From: CAYVUI01 sp964454745
GTDB lineage: Bacteria; Planctomycetota; Phycisphaerae; Sedimentisphaerales; Anaerohalosphaeraceae
Assembly (NCBI GenBank): GCA_964454745.1
Contig: CAYVUI010000022.1
Span: 1 to 43,514, forward strand
Direction: 5' to 3'
DNA length: 43,514 bases
Below are positions 8,418-16,792 of this stretch, one piece after another (position 1 is the stretch's first letter; each line of letters starts with the position of its first letter). The notes below the pieces were generated by a model. That model had not been told where the DNA came from, made no database searches, and worked only from the letters and a program-made list of their open reading frames with translations. Position numbers and translations under genes: made by a program.

Positions 8418-10168
8418 CAAAGTTCAATCAGTTGAATGTGCTCAGGAATATTGATAATGGATTCTATGTTCGCATAATAATATTGATCATTGTTCTGGAT
8501 AAAACCATGCGATGGCAGAAACTCGGCCGCGGGCCTGTTCTTTTCTGTAGGAAGAAACTTTGCGCGAATCGTTTCCAGTCCTGCCGCCGCGGCCCGGCGG
8601 GCGATTCCAGCCAGTACGGCCGTTTCCACTTTTCGCCCCAGCACCCGGCAGCTAAGCAAAAAGGTATCAATCTCCCAGTGCTTCGTTTCTTTTTTTACGA
8701 TCGCCACGCAGGTAAGGCCGTATTCACCGAATTTGTCATACACTTTGCCCGCGAAAACCTCATAAGAATCCCCCAGGGCCTCTATTTGCTCAGAGGTTCT
8801 GCGGATCGTTGTCAGGTTGAATTGGTTGGTTTTGTTGATCAGTTGTGTTACACGGCTTAGGTGTTCGCTTCCAGCGGTAAAAAAGTCAACCTTCAAGTCC
8901 AGCGAGGACAAAAATTCTTCCGGCGTCATCGTCTCTTTGAGCTCAGAACGTTGTTGCTCCTGCTGGATCATCTGTGTTCGTTTCTGGTCTTCCCGGGTAA
9001 TTTCAAGACGGTCAAACAGATGCTTCTGCTCAATGGTTTGCACAAGATAAGCCGGTTCATCCGGCAAAAGAACACACTCCACTTCCGGGTGCGCCGCCTT
9101 CATTTGCTCAATTTCGAACGGGTTGTCATCAACAAAGACAAAACTGTCCAGGCCGATATTCAACGTATCGGCTAAAGACACGATATTTTTCGCCTTGGGG
9201 TTCCAGTCGATCTTCCAGGCCGCGATATGTTTTCGTTCAAGGATCATCGAGTCGTGCCGATCAAAAACCTCCCAGGCATCCGGCTCATTGTTCTTGCTTA
9301 GCAGTGTGATGAAAATTCCCTGGTGATACAATGACACGATCAGTCTTTGCAGGTCCCGGTAGGCCTTGCCGGGAAATTCATCCCCAAGCGCAATGCCGCC
9401 GAGTCCATCCTCTCCGATAATCCCGCCCCACAGGGTTCCGTCACAATCCAGTGCAATACACTTTTTCGGCGTTCCGGTCTTCGCAACCAAAATCCGGGCC
9501 AGAACCCGGGCCGCTTCATCAAAAAACAATTCCGTGTACGGCTGCTTGTATAAATACCACTTTCGCAGGTCTTTTGCATTATCCACCCCGACACGAGCTT
9601 CCAGTCCGGCCGAATCAAGGCAAATCAGGTCTTTGATCTGCGTTTTGCTTTCCTGCCAGCAAGCAGACGTCTGCCTGTAAAAATTCCCGATGACCGGTCC
9701 GTAATGCAGGTCGTCCAGCTTGATGGATACTGTTTCCGGAAGCGGTGGATCATTTACGATCAAAATTCCGGCAAATCGGTCGCGAAGCATCGCAAGTGCG
9801 TTGGCAAATTCAGCGATCTTGATTTGGGCCTTGCCGGCGGCAGCCTCCGCTGACACTCCCTGTTCCAGGCCAAGCAGCTCGGGTTCAAGCAGCTCCTCCA
9901 TACGCCAGTACACAATGATCGCATCCAGGGGCTGTTGCGCGGAAAAGAATCCGTCAGGGTCCATACACATCTGGTGGAGCTGGTTAAACGGTCCCATCGA
10001 AAACGCCGGGAAAATCCCCTTGTCCAGCAGGGCCCCGCCCAGCAGCGGTTCAAGCGGATCGAGCGTAAACGTTCCGGCCAGGCCGATACGCATCTGCGGC
10101 GCAGCCGGGGGGTTTTTGAGATAGTCGCGCCACTTTGCTTTTTGTTCTTTACGCGGATTTGCCGACAT
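8417..10168 (-). CDS. FkbH-type HAD-IIIC protein (acyl loading onto ACP)
   Basis: A 583-residue three-part protein: an N-terminal SGNH/FkbH-associated region, a HAD-IIIC domain, and a C-terminal GNAT-like domain. The HAD motif I is ALDCDGTLWGG near residues 239-249 with both aspartates present. ITLLSKN is motif II and FVFVDDNPFEIEQM is the late acidic motif. FkbH enzymes take a three-carbon glycolytic acid phosphate (1,3-bisphosphoglycerate), dephosphorylate it and load glyceryl onto an acyl carrier protein. The ACP gene lies immediately upstream, 16 bp away, which fits. An in-frame GTG at 10225 would overlap the ACP gene; the ATG at 10168 is preferred. The family is sure; the glyceryl product is inferred. 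Confidence 0.85.
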   Translation of the reverse strand: MSANPRKEQKAKWRDYLKNPPAAPQMRIGLAGTFTLDPLEPLLGGALLDKGIFPAFSMGPFNQLHQMCMDPDGFFSAQQPLDAIIVYWRMEELLEPELLGLEQGVSAEAAAGKAQIKIAEFANALAMLRDRFAGILIVNDPPLPETVSIKLDDLHYGPVIGNFYRQTSACWQESKTQIKDLICLDSAGLEARVGVDNAKDLRKWYLYKQPYTELFFDEAARVLARILVAKTGTPKKCIALDCDGTLWGGIIGEDGLGGIALGDEFPGKAYRDLQRLIVSLYHQGIFITLLSKNNEPDAWEVFDRHDSMILERKHIAAWKIDWNPKAKNIVSLADTLNIGLDSFVFVDDNPFEIEQMKAAHPEVECVLLPDEPAYLVQTIEQKHLFDRLEITREDQKRTQMIQQEQQRSELKETMTPEEFLSSLDLKVDFFTAGSEHLSRVTQLINKTNQFNLTTIRRTSEQIEALGDSYEVFAGKVYDKFGEYGLTCVAIVKKETKHWEIDTFLLSCRVLGRKVETAVLAGIARRAAAAGLETIRAKFLPTEKNRPAAEFLPSHGFIQNNDQYYYANIESIINIPEHIQLIEL

Positions 10169-10184
10169 TGGGTATAAAGAATGC

Positions 10185-10418
10185 CTAAACGTCAATTCCT
10201 TTTTCGCGAAGAATCTTTCGGACACCGCCGATCGATCGCATCTCCATGATCTCTACGGTAGCCAGCTCAATATCAAACTCCTCTTCCAGCGAGGCCACCA
10301 GGTGCATGGCAGCGACACTGTCCCACTGTTTCACACTCTCAGGCGAGCTGCTTTCTTCGAGCTGCCCGGCAGGCACGTTCAATACCTCAGAAAATAATTC
10401 GATCAGGGCATCAGCCAT
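10185..10418 (-). CDS. Acyl carrier protein
   Basis: A 77-residue acidic, helical carrier protein. The phosphopantetheine attachment site is the D-S pair at residues 33-34 in VKQWDSVAAMHLV, followed by the acidic helix SLEEEFDIEL, as in all ACPs. GGAG lies six bases before the ATG. It sits directly between a methyltransferase gene (10442) and the FkbH gene, which is the classical ACP/FkbH pairing known from tetronate and methoxymalonyl pathways. It would carry a glyceryl- or similar acyl group as a thioester in the cytoplasm, not serve fatty acid synthesis. A phosphopantetheinyl transferase is not in the window. Confidence 0.9.
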   Translation of the reverse strand: MADALIELFSEVLNVPAGQLEESSSPESVKQWDSVAAMHLVASLEEEFDIELATVEIMEMRSIGGVRKILREKGIDV

Positions 10419-10441
10419 CTTTTTCTCCAGTCGTCAACAGG

Positions 10442-11362
10442 TTACTCCATCTCCACGATGGCAAAATAGTTTACAACGTCACTTTGGGTATCCGGTTCTG
10501 TGCCGTAGGTGGGTACCGTCCTGGTGTTCAGGATTTTCCAGCCGGAATTCTTAAACAGGGCTTCGATCTCGTCCACGGATTCAAAAACGGTCGAATGGTC
10601 ATAAAACGCCGAGTGTGTTGCCGTCGTCAGGAAGACACGTGCCCCGGGATGCAATACCCCCCGCAACCGCTTAAACAGTAATTCGGGTTCATCCAAATGT
10701 TCAAGAAGGCCCGCCATCACAACCGCGTCAAAAGGCTCCGCAGGCTTCTGGAGCCACTCGATGACATCATTTTGATGAAGAACAAGCTTTTCCGGCTCAT
10801 GGGCAGGGTCATTTCGGTCGTGCATCTTACGGGTCATTTCAATGGCAAACGGGCTGATATCGATTCCCGTCATTTTCAGCTCAGGGTACACTGACCGTGC
10901 ATAAACGGTATTGATACCCGGCCCCGTACCCAGGTCCAGGAAAGATCGGGCCGACTCAATCAGCGGGAAAAAATCATGGAGGTAAAACCGGATCAGGTGA
11001 TAATGATTCGGCCAGAAAATATACGACAAAAACAATCCCGAGAGATATTGCCCTTCCATGAGTTCCTGGTTTTCATACACCGCCTGGGCATGCTGTTCGG
11101 AGACATACGGAGAAAACTGCCCGCTCTTTTGGTACTTGCCGTACATTTTCAGAACGTCGAATGTAAGCAGCGCAAAACTCTTGCAGGCTTTTTTCAACTT
11201 CTCCGGATCCTGCTCATGGTAAAGGTATAATTTATTCAAATGATCTTCACAAAAGGATAGATACTCCTCTCCGCCGATTTCAGCGAGTCGGTCAATCCCC
11301 TTGATAATGAACATTTCCTTTTTCAGTTCCTGGTGACAAATGTCAAATAATGGAGTCTCCAT
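10442..11362 (-). CDS. Class I SAM-dependent methyltransferase
   Basis: A 306-residue methyltransferase with a long helical N-terminal region of about 135 residues, then the SAM motif FLDLGTGPG at 141-149, MTGIDISPFAIEM (acidic end of strand 2), DAVVMAGLLEHLDEP and VFLTTATHS (strand 5). The C-terminus resembles small-molecule methyltransferases of the UbiE/Coq5 kind. AAGGA is four bases before the ATG. Because it lies directly upstream of acp and fkbH, it could methylate the ACP-bound acid, as FkbG-type enzymes do for hydroxymalonyl-ACP. A sugar substrate is equally possible. Confidence 0.82.
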   Translation of the reverse strand: METPLFDICHQELKKEMFIIKGIDRLAEIGGEEYLSFCEDHLNKLYLYHEQDPEKLKKACKSFALLTFDVLKMYGKYQKSGQFSPYVSEQHAQAVYENQELMEGQYLSGLFLSYIFWPNHYHLIRFYLHDFFPLIESARSFLDLGTGPGINTVYARSVYPELKMTGIDISPFAIEMTRKMHDRNDPAHEPEKLVLHQNDVIEWLQKPAEPFDAVVMAGLLEHLDEPELLFKRLRGVLHPGARVFLTTATHSAFYDHSTVFESVDEIEALFKNSGWKILNTRTVPTYGTEPDTQSDVVNYFAIVEME

Positions 11363-11386
11363 AGATCCTTCCCGGTAAATGGCCAG

Positions 11387-12769
11387 TTATCGATCCGATG
11401 AGGGGTCGGCACTGGGTGGAGTGATTTCTTCCACGAGCCCCGCCTGTAAAAAATCTTTCGCCGGCCGCTCAAAATATTCAATGTCGTAGCTGGCATCTTC
11501 CGCGATCTCCAGCAAATCTTTCGTTCCGTCTGCGTTCCACATGAAATAATAGAAGGCGCACGCCCGGTCGCGGGCTTCCTCACTTTTTGCCAGCATGGTC
11601 CCCTCTCCGACACCCAGGTCGTACGGATAAATTCCGTAGCGGCTCAAAAACGGCTCACAGGTAAAGTTGCCCTTGTAGGTCCGATTCAGTTCCAGCGTCA
11701 TCAGGGCTTTCCAATAGATTTCCAGCGATTGCTGCAAGGCCCTCGGTTTGACATAGTCAAGATTATCCAGCGAAGTATGGTAGGTGCTGTATTCCGCCGG
11801 CGGACTGGTCGTCAATGCACCAAAAGGCACCCGTACACCGATGGAATTAAACTGCCGTTCGTCGGAATGCATCAGGTCGTTTTTCATGACCACGTGCTCA
11901 TGTCCGCTTCGCTTGAGGGCATGGATCATTGCCCGGTCCACAAGAGCGTCGCCCCGCTTAAAGCTGCAGTTGTAATGATACCCTCCGCCTTCCTCATCTC
12001 CAAGGCAAAGAAGCACATAGCCGCCAACGGTTTTTTTAATCCGCTCGGGATAATGGTAAATATACGTAATGGCCCCGATGGTTTCCGGCCAGATCGCCAG
12101 CCGATAGGAATAATGCCGCTCAGGCAATGTGGAGAGAAGTTTGAACAGTTCTGTTGCAACCACTACACCGCTAAGATTGTCATTGGCCCCCAGCGGATGA
12201 CATAAATAGCTGGAAATGAGAATCTCTTCTTCCGTTTTCCCCGGCAGATAGTATTCTCCGATCCGAAGATGCCCGTCAAAATGCTCGGTGTCAATCGAGA
12301 CCTTGTATTGTCCCGGCGGCAGGGCATCCACCTGCTTCTTCGAGCCGCACAATCCCCACTTGGGACGGTAGTACGTTACCCCGATGGGAACCGCGTCATC
12401 AAGCTGATGATGCGTGCGAATATGTTTGACCAGTTCCTCACGATCCATCTCTCCCTCGAACGGCTGGCTGTAGACAAATACATGGTAGCTGCACTGATCA
12501 TAGTCAAAGTATTTCCTGCCGTCGGGCCCTGTCACATAGCTGTGGTTGACCTTAAATTCTTTTGGGATCGTCCAGTCAAACACCTGGGTGCCCGAAGCAA
12601 ATTTATTGATCTCCAGCGGCAGGGATTTCTGTATGATTTTCAAAGACGCTTCATATCCCGGCCCCGCGAGGCTGCGGTAGACCGGAAAGAGTTCTTCCAT
12701 CAGGCCGGACATTGCCTTTTGATTTTCCGGCCCGGGAGCGATTGGTTTTCCCAAAGAAGATGCACTCAT
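11387..12769 (-). CDS. DUF4910/DUF2172 M28-like aminopeptidase-fold protein
   Basis: A 460-residue protein of the DUF4910 (with inserted DUF2172) group, which has the fold of zinc aminopeptidases of the M28 type. Candidate zinc ligands are H191 and D197 in SYLCHPLGANDNLSG, E229/T230 in AIWPETIGAI, the acidic GDEEGGGYHYN, and a histidine in EYSTYHTSLDNLDYV. No signal peptide is seen, so it is cytoplasmic. Relatives often sit in polysaccharide loci, but their substrate is not known to me. A deacylase or amidohydrolase acting on an aminoacyl or acyl sugar is one idea. The start forms an ATGA overlap with the preceding GT-B-like gene. Confidence 0.75.
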   Translation of the reverse strand: MSASSLGKPIAPGPENQKAMSGLMEELFPVYRSLAGPGYEASLKIIQKSLPLEINKFASGTQVFDWTIPKEFKVNHSYVTGPDGRKYFDYDQCSYHVFVYSQPFEGEMDREELVKHIRTHHQLDDAVPIGVTYYRPKWGLCGSKKQVDALPPGQYKVSIDTEHFDGHLRIGEYYLPGKTEEEILISSYLCHPLGANDNLSGVVVATELFKLLSTLPERHYSYRLAIWPETIGAITYIYHYPERIKKTVGGYVLLCLGDEEGGGYHYNCSFKRGDALVDRAMIHALKRSGHEHVVMKNDLMHSDERQFNSIGVRVPFGALTTSPPAEYSTYHTSLDNLDYVKPRALQQSLEIYWKALMTLELNRTYKGNFTCEPFLSRYGIYPYDLGVGEGTMLAKSEEARDRACAFYYFMWNADGTKDLLEIAEDASYDIEYFERPAKDFLQAGLVEEITPPSADPSSDR

Positions 12770-14475
12770 GATTTCACCTGGGTTTCCTGCTGGTGTTTAT
12801 ACGAGTCGATGGTCTCTTCCACCAGGTGTCGTATATCGATGTTTTGATCTTTTGTGTCGTCACAGATAAATTCTGACAGGTATTCAATCTGTTTCTTCAT
12901 TTTTTCACACAGTTCTTCATTCCGGAAATTCTCCGCCCCTTTGCCCCAGAGCGTATCAGAAAGCTCGGGCTTCCATTCAAGGATCTGGTCATTTTCAAAC
13001 CGGGGACAGAAATAAAAGTCCTCACTGTGAATCATGTGGAAGTAGAAATAGGCCATGATCTTGGCATGACGAATCTGTCGGTCGGTCAGTTTGCTTAGCT
13101 GATCGATTGTCAACATCAGTTCCTCATATTCCTCGATTGTCTGCGGTTCGTTGGTAAACTCAAACCCGCTGTACGAGCCTTCCCCGACCAGGATGCACGG
13201 CACGCCGCAGGTCGCAAATTCGAGCCCTGCCGTGCCCGTACCTGTCACCAGGGCATGAGCGATAAAACGAAGTGACTGGGTATTGAACGGAGCATTGGCA
13301 TCCAGAAAACGGATATGATCATTTTCCACCGACCGCATTACCTCGTTGATATCCAGATCTTTGGTCGGGTAATACCGCTGCGTGGGATGTTCCTTGAATA
13401 TCCAGTTGACCTGTTTGGCTTTCTGGGCGATCTTGATCGTTTCCATGAACCAATGGTAGTAGTCTACATAGAGCATCTTTCGCGGGTAATTCCAGTGCGG
13501 ACAGTCATTGAAGGCATGCAGCATGATAAATACATTTGGCTTCGACGGGTCCAGGTCAAAGTCTTTCCCGAATTCCTCCCGGGTCGTATATGTCTTTTTA
13601 TGCTTGCCGAATGCTGCCACCGCGTCAATCCGCTTGAGCGAACCACCAAAACGCTTTTGAATATAATCCTCGGCGAGCTGTTCAATCGTGCCATCATCGG
13701 TCTCGACAAAATGATTAAAAATCTCCGGAAGAGGGGCACGGATATCCACTCCGATTTCATCCACGGAGCGATATTTCTTAATCACGATCTGATGCGAACC
13801 CGCCCGGTTGAAGATGACAATATTGTTTTTGAGCAGGTACTTCGCCAGCGTGCCGCCCTGGTAGCCCATCAGTTGACTCGCCACGGCCAGCTTGATATTA
13901 TATCGCTTGAGGATGTCCTTGATGATCAACCGCATCTTCATGAAATTATACATCGCGATAAAAACGTTCTCATCGATCGAATCAATCGTGGCATAACCAA
14001 AGGAAAGAACCGTATCATACACCGTCGATCCAAACGGCAGGCCGTCAATCTGCCAGTGCAAAAGCTGTTCGGGCGTGTGGATGTCCCGCAGGGCCTTTTT
14101 CGCCTGGAACCACGCGCGGATGCGGGCAAAAAAGTATCGCGGGCCGTTGATGTTGACAAACTCGGCATTGGGATAAGAACGGAGAATCTGCTTCTGGTCC
14201 GTTTGCATGCTGGTGGTCGTCAGGAACAGGATTTTCAGATTGCCGGCCCTCGATACAATCGTCGAAAAAGCGGCATTGCTCAGATAAATCACAGGATGCT
14301 TGCGGTTCTCGACCAGGACATACTCATCCGAAGGACCCGTCTGAGGCAGGCTGGCCCAGAATTTTTTATTCTCCTGTATGAAATCCTTTTGTGTCTCCAG
14401 CAGCCGCATCGGGATCAGCGTGTCCCGTATCACGCGCAGCAGGTTAAAAAACTTATTGATCGTGGACTCAATCAT
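12766..14475 (-). CDS. Putative GT-B-like capsular polysaccharide protein
   Basis: A 569-residue soluble protein that I do not recognise as a named family. The C-terminal half has features of GT-B enzymes of the capsule-synthesis/Kdo-transferase/CDP-glycerol-transferase type: WIFKEHPTQRYY (a K-x-H-P motif), then HALVTGTGTAGLEFATCGVPCILVGEGSY, which resembles the nucleotide-sugar site. The N-terminal half has KILFLTTTSM and a Rossmann-like region ending near SFGYATIDSIDEN. AAGGA lies five to six bases before the ATG. It may transfer a sugar or sugar phosphate to the glycan. Its length is greater than usual for such enzymes. Confidence 0.55.
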   Translation of the reverse strand: MIESTINKFFNLLRVIRDTLIPMRLLETQKDFIQENKKFWASLPQTGPSDEYVLVENRKHPVIYLSNAAFSTIVSRAGNLKILFLTTTSMQTDQKQILRSYPNAEFVNINGPRYFFARIRAWFQAKKALRDIHTPEQLLHWQIDGLPFGSTVYDTVLSFGYATIDSIDENVFIAMYNFMKMRLIIKDILKRYNIKLAVASQLMGYQGGTLAKYLLKNNIVIFNRAGSHQIVIKKYRSVDEIGVDIRAPLPEIFNHFVETDDGTIEQLAEDYIQKRFGGSLKRIDAVAAFGKHKKTYTTREEFGKDFDLDPSKPNVFIMLHAFNDCPHWNYPRKMLYVDYYHWFMETIKIAQKAKQVNWIFKEHPTQRYYPTKDLDINEVMRSVENDHIRFLDANAPFNTQSLRFIAHALVTGTGTAGLEFATCGVPCILVGEGSYSGFEFTNEPQTIEEYEELMLTIDQLSKLTDRQIRHAKIMAYFYFHMIHSEDFYFCPRFENDQILEWKPELSDTLWGKGAENFRNEELCEKMKKQIEYLSEFICDDTKDQNIDIRHLVEETIDSYKHQQETQVKS

Positions 14476-14487
14476 ATTGATCCTTTG

Positions 14488-15795
14488 CTACTTTAACTGG
14501 TCACGACGGTCCCAAACCTTTTGGAACGCCTCGATGACATCACGAAGATCTGACTCCTTCATTGCCGGATGAATCAGGTCGATAATAAACAGCTCTTTCT
14601 CATGTTTTCTTTCTGTGACCGGGCACAGCCCTTTTGTATATACAAGCTTCTTATTATAACGCGAACACTGAAAAGGGCAACCTTTTGAGCCGTACGCGGT
14701 CTGATTTTGGAACATATCCAGCAGATACAGCGGTTTGACGTACCCGGAACCAATTTTGACTCCCTCTTTCTCACGCAGGTGCGTACAGGGCAGTTCCGCC
14801 TTGACAGCGTCAATAAATACGTCCCTCGAAATACCCGCAGCGGCTTCATCAAACTGCATCGGCAGGACATAATAGACATGTTTGGCCCCTGGACGCGATG
14901 GCCCTGCGGTAATCGCGGGAATCTCCGTCAGCCGTTTTTGAAGCAGCCGGCAGTGTTTGATACGTTGATTGAGCAGATTGTCCAGCTTCTTCAGCTGGCA
15001 TCGGGCAATCGCCGCTTCGATTTCTGTCATACGGAAATTAAACCCGATCATATTGACCAGCCCAGCCGGGCTATCCGCACTGGCCACTGCTTCTGCGTGA
15101 TTGCGGATCTTACGAATCCGGTCTGCGTACAGGTCATTATTGGTGGTGACGACTCCGCCCTCACCGCTGTGGATATGCTTGTGGTAATTCAGTGAAAACA
15201 CCCCGATATCACCCAGCGATCCGGTAGGCTTTCCGTTCAGTGCGCCGCCCGGCGCCTGCGCACAGTCTTCGATGACAACCAGTTCATGCTGGCGTGCAAC
15301 GGCATTGACCTTTTCGGCATCATACGGCTGGCCGAACAGGTCCACGATAATGATCGCCCGCGTTTGCGGGGTAATTTTTTCTCGGATTCGCTCCGCGCTC
15401 AGGCAGTAAAAATCGTCTTCAATATCGGCAAAAATCGGAACGGCATTGAAAATGATCGGTGCGGTAGCCGATGCGCACATCGTATACGGCGAAACGATGA
15501 TTTCTTCGCCCGGTTCCACGCCCGTCGCCCCCACCGCGCAGTACAGGCCTGAAGTACAGGAGTTCACCGCGATGGCATGCTTGACGCCGAAATAGTCGGC
15601 CCACTCTTTTTCAAGAAGCTGAACCTGCTCGCCGCCATAAAAAAGTTCATGGTCCGAACCAAGAAATTGGGAGAGAATCCCCCGGTCCAGGACTTTTTCT
15701 ACCGCCTCTTTTTCTTCGGTACCGATGACTTCATTGGCGGGGAACGGTTCGGTCCGTACTTTTGTTCCACCGTGAATGGCAAGTTTGTTTTTCAT
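14488..15795 (-). CDS. DegT/DnrJ/EryC1/StrS aminotransferase with long C-terminus
   Basis: A PLP-dependent sugar aminotransferase, 435 residues from the ATG at 15795. The Schiff-base lysine is K206 in SLNYHKHIHSGEGG, the cofactor-ring aspartate is in VVIEDCAQAPGG, and the phosphate-binding stretch NSCTSGL is near residue 80. The C-terminal extension carries GCPFQC and GLCPV, a small cysteine cluster seen in one branch of the family. It would aminate a keto-sugar nucleotide using glutamate. The ATG begins one base after the stop of the GT-B-like gene; an in-frame TTG three codons upstream is less likely. Confidence 0.9.
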   Translation of the reverse strand: MKNKLAIHGGTKVRTEPFPANEVIGTEEKEAVEKVLDRGILSQFLGSDHELFYGGEQVQLLEKEWADYFGVKHAIAVNSCTSGLYCAVGATGVEPGEEIIVSPYTMCASATAPIIFNAVPIFADIEDDFYCLSAERIREKITPQTRAIIIVDLFGQPYDAEKVNAVARQHELVVIEDCAQAPGGALNGKPTGSLGDIGVFSLNYHKHIHSGEGGVVTTNNDLYADRIRKIRNHAEAVASADSPAGLVNMIGFNFRMTEIEAAIARCQLKKLDNLLNQRIKHCRLLQKRLTEIPAITAGPSRPGAKHVYYVLPMQFDEAAAGISRDVFIDAVKAELPCTHLREKEGVKIGSGYVKPLYLLDMFQNQTAYGSKGCPFQCSRYNKKLVYTKGLCPVTERKHEKELFIIDLIHPAMKESDLRDVIEAFQKVWDRRDQLK

Positions 15796-15796
15796 A

Positions 15797-16792
15797 TCAG
15801 ACAATCAGATTTTCTTCCAGTAAAGGATGACTGACCATGCAGGTTTCGTAATTGCGGCCCGCCTGGATACTTGAGATTGGCTTGCCGGCACATGAGGCGA
15901 TAATCAGTGCAACCGTGGTCACACCAAAGACATGATCCGCCAGGGCTATCAAATCCTCAAACGCTTCATCATTTTCCACGGAAACATCGGGAAAGCTCGG
16001 GCGGATTTCCGTGTCGACATAGCTTGTTATTTTGGATAGTTCATGGCGGGGGTGGGGCTTTACCACCACATGCACGCCTTTAAGATCAATGTGGCCAAAG
16101 AAATACTCAAGAATGGAATACTCCGAGTAACCGTATTTCGGCCTGCCGTTTTTGTCAAAGCCGTAAGCCTGCTCAATCGGTTCCATCAGGAACAGGTACA
16201 CTTTCTTCCCGCCGCAGCCGAATTTATCTCGAAGCCTCGCAAGCGTTTGCTCCGGAACGGCTTGGATTTTCTGAACGCTTTCTTCCATACCGGCATGCCC
16301 GGTAATGCGGATGCTTTCGGTCAGCGTGGTTTCCGCAACCAGCCCGGACATGGTATTTCGCAGGGCCTGGGCTGCATGCTCATCCATCACGCACACGCGA
16401 TCCGGCCAATTAATCTTCGATTCCTGCGGATCATAAAAATGAGCCGAATAGTTGCACCAGTGGTCGAAGGCAAAGATGCACCGAACTCCGTGCTGTTTTG
16501 CAAAATCAATCATATCCTGTGTTTTGGAAAAATCGCTCTGCGGCCCCATGACCAAACAGGCATTTACGAAGTTTCCGTTAGAAATCAGCGTGCAGAATTC
16601 ACTCTCTCTAAGCGCATTCTCGATGCCTCCGTTATCTCGTGCCCAGCCCTCGAGTACCCAGCGAATTTCCACGTTGCCCCTGTCACGATACACCGGCGAC
16701 AGTACGCGGTACGCCCCCGGGTCCACGGCGTAAAAAAAGACCGGATGGCAGCCGCCAATCTCATCGAGCATTTGTTTAACGGCTTCAAGCAC
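15797..16792 (-). CDS. Unclassified GT-B-like polysaccharide biosynthesis protein
   Basis: A 331-residue protein without a family I can name. Features include DRGNVEIRWVLEGW, HGVRCIFAFDHWCNY, VHVVVKPHPRHE (the K-P-H-P segment typical of GT-B capsule and sialyltransferase-like enzymes) and a late LADHVFGVTTVALIIASCAGKPI, which resembles the donor site. This could make it the transferase for the CMP-activated sugar made by the neighbouring genes. The GTG at 16792 has GAGG six bases upstream and overlaps the preceding oxidoreductase by eight bases; an ATG seven codons later lacks a ribosome site. Function is inferred from context only. Confidence 0.5.
   Translation of the reverse strand: MLEAVKQMLDEIGGCHPVFFYAVDPGAYRVLSPVYRDRGNVEIRWVLEGWARDNGGIENALRESEFCTLISNGNFVNACLVMGPQSDFSKTQDMIDFAKQHGVRCIFAFDHWCNYSAHFYDPQESKINWPDRVCVMDEHAAQALRNTMSGLVAETTLTESIRITGHAGMEESVQKIQAVPEQTLARLRDKFGCGGKKVYLFLMEPIEQAYGFDKNGRPKYGYSEYSILEYFFGHIDLKGVHVVVKPHPRHELSKITSYVDTEIRPSFPDVSVENDEAFEDLIALADHVFGVTTVALIIASCAGKPISSIQAGRNYETCMVSHPLLEENLIV

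Noticed and set aside
13315..14496. Plus-strand open frame of about 393 codons
   Set aside because: It lies fully opposite the 569-residue minus-strand gene, has no recognisable motif and is a shadow of that gene's codon use.
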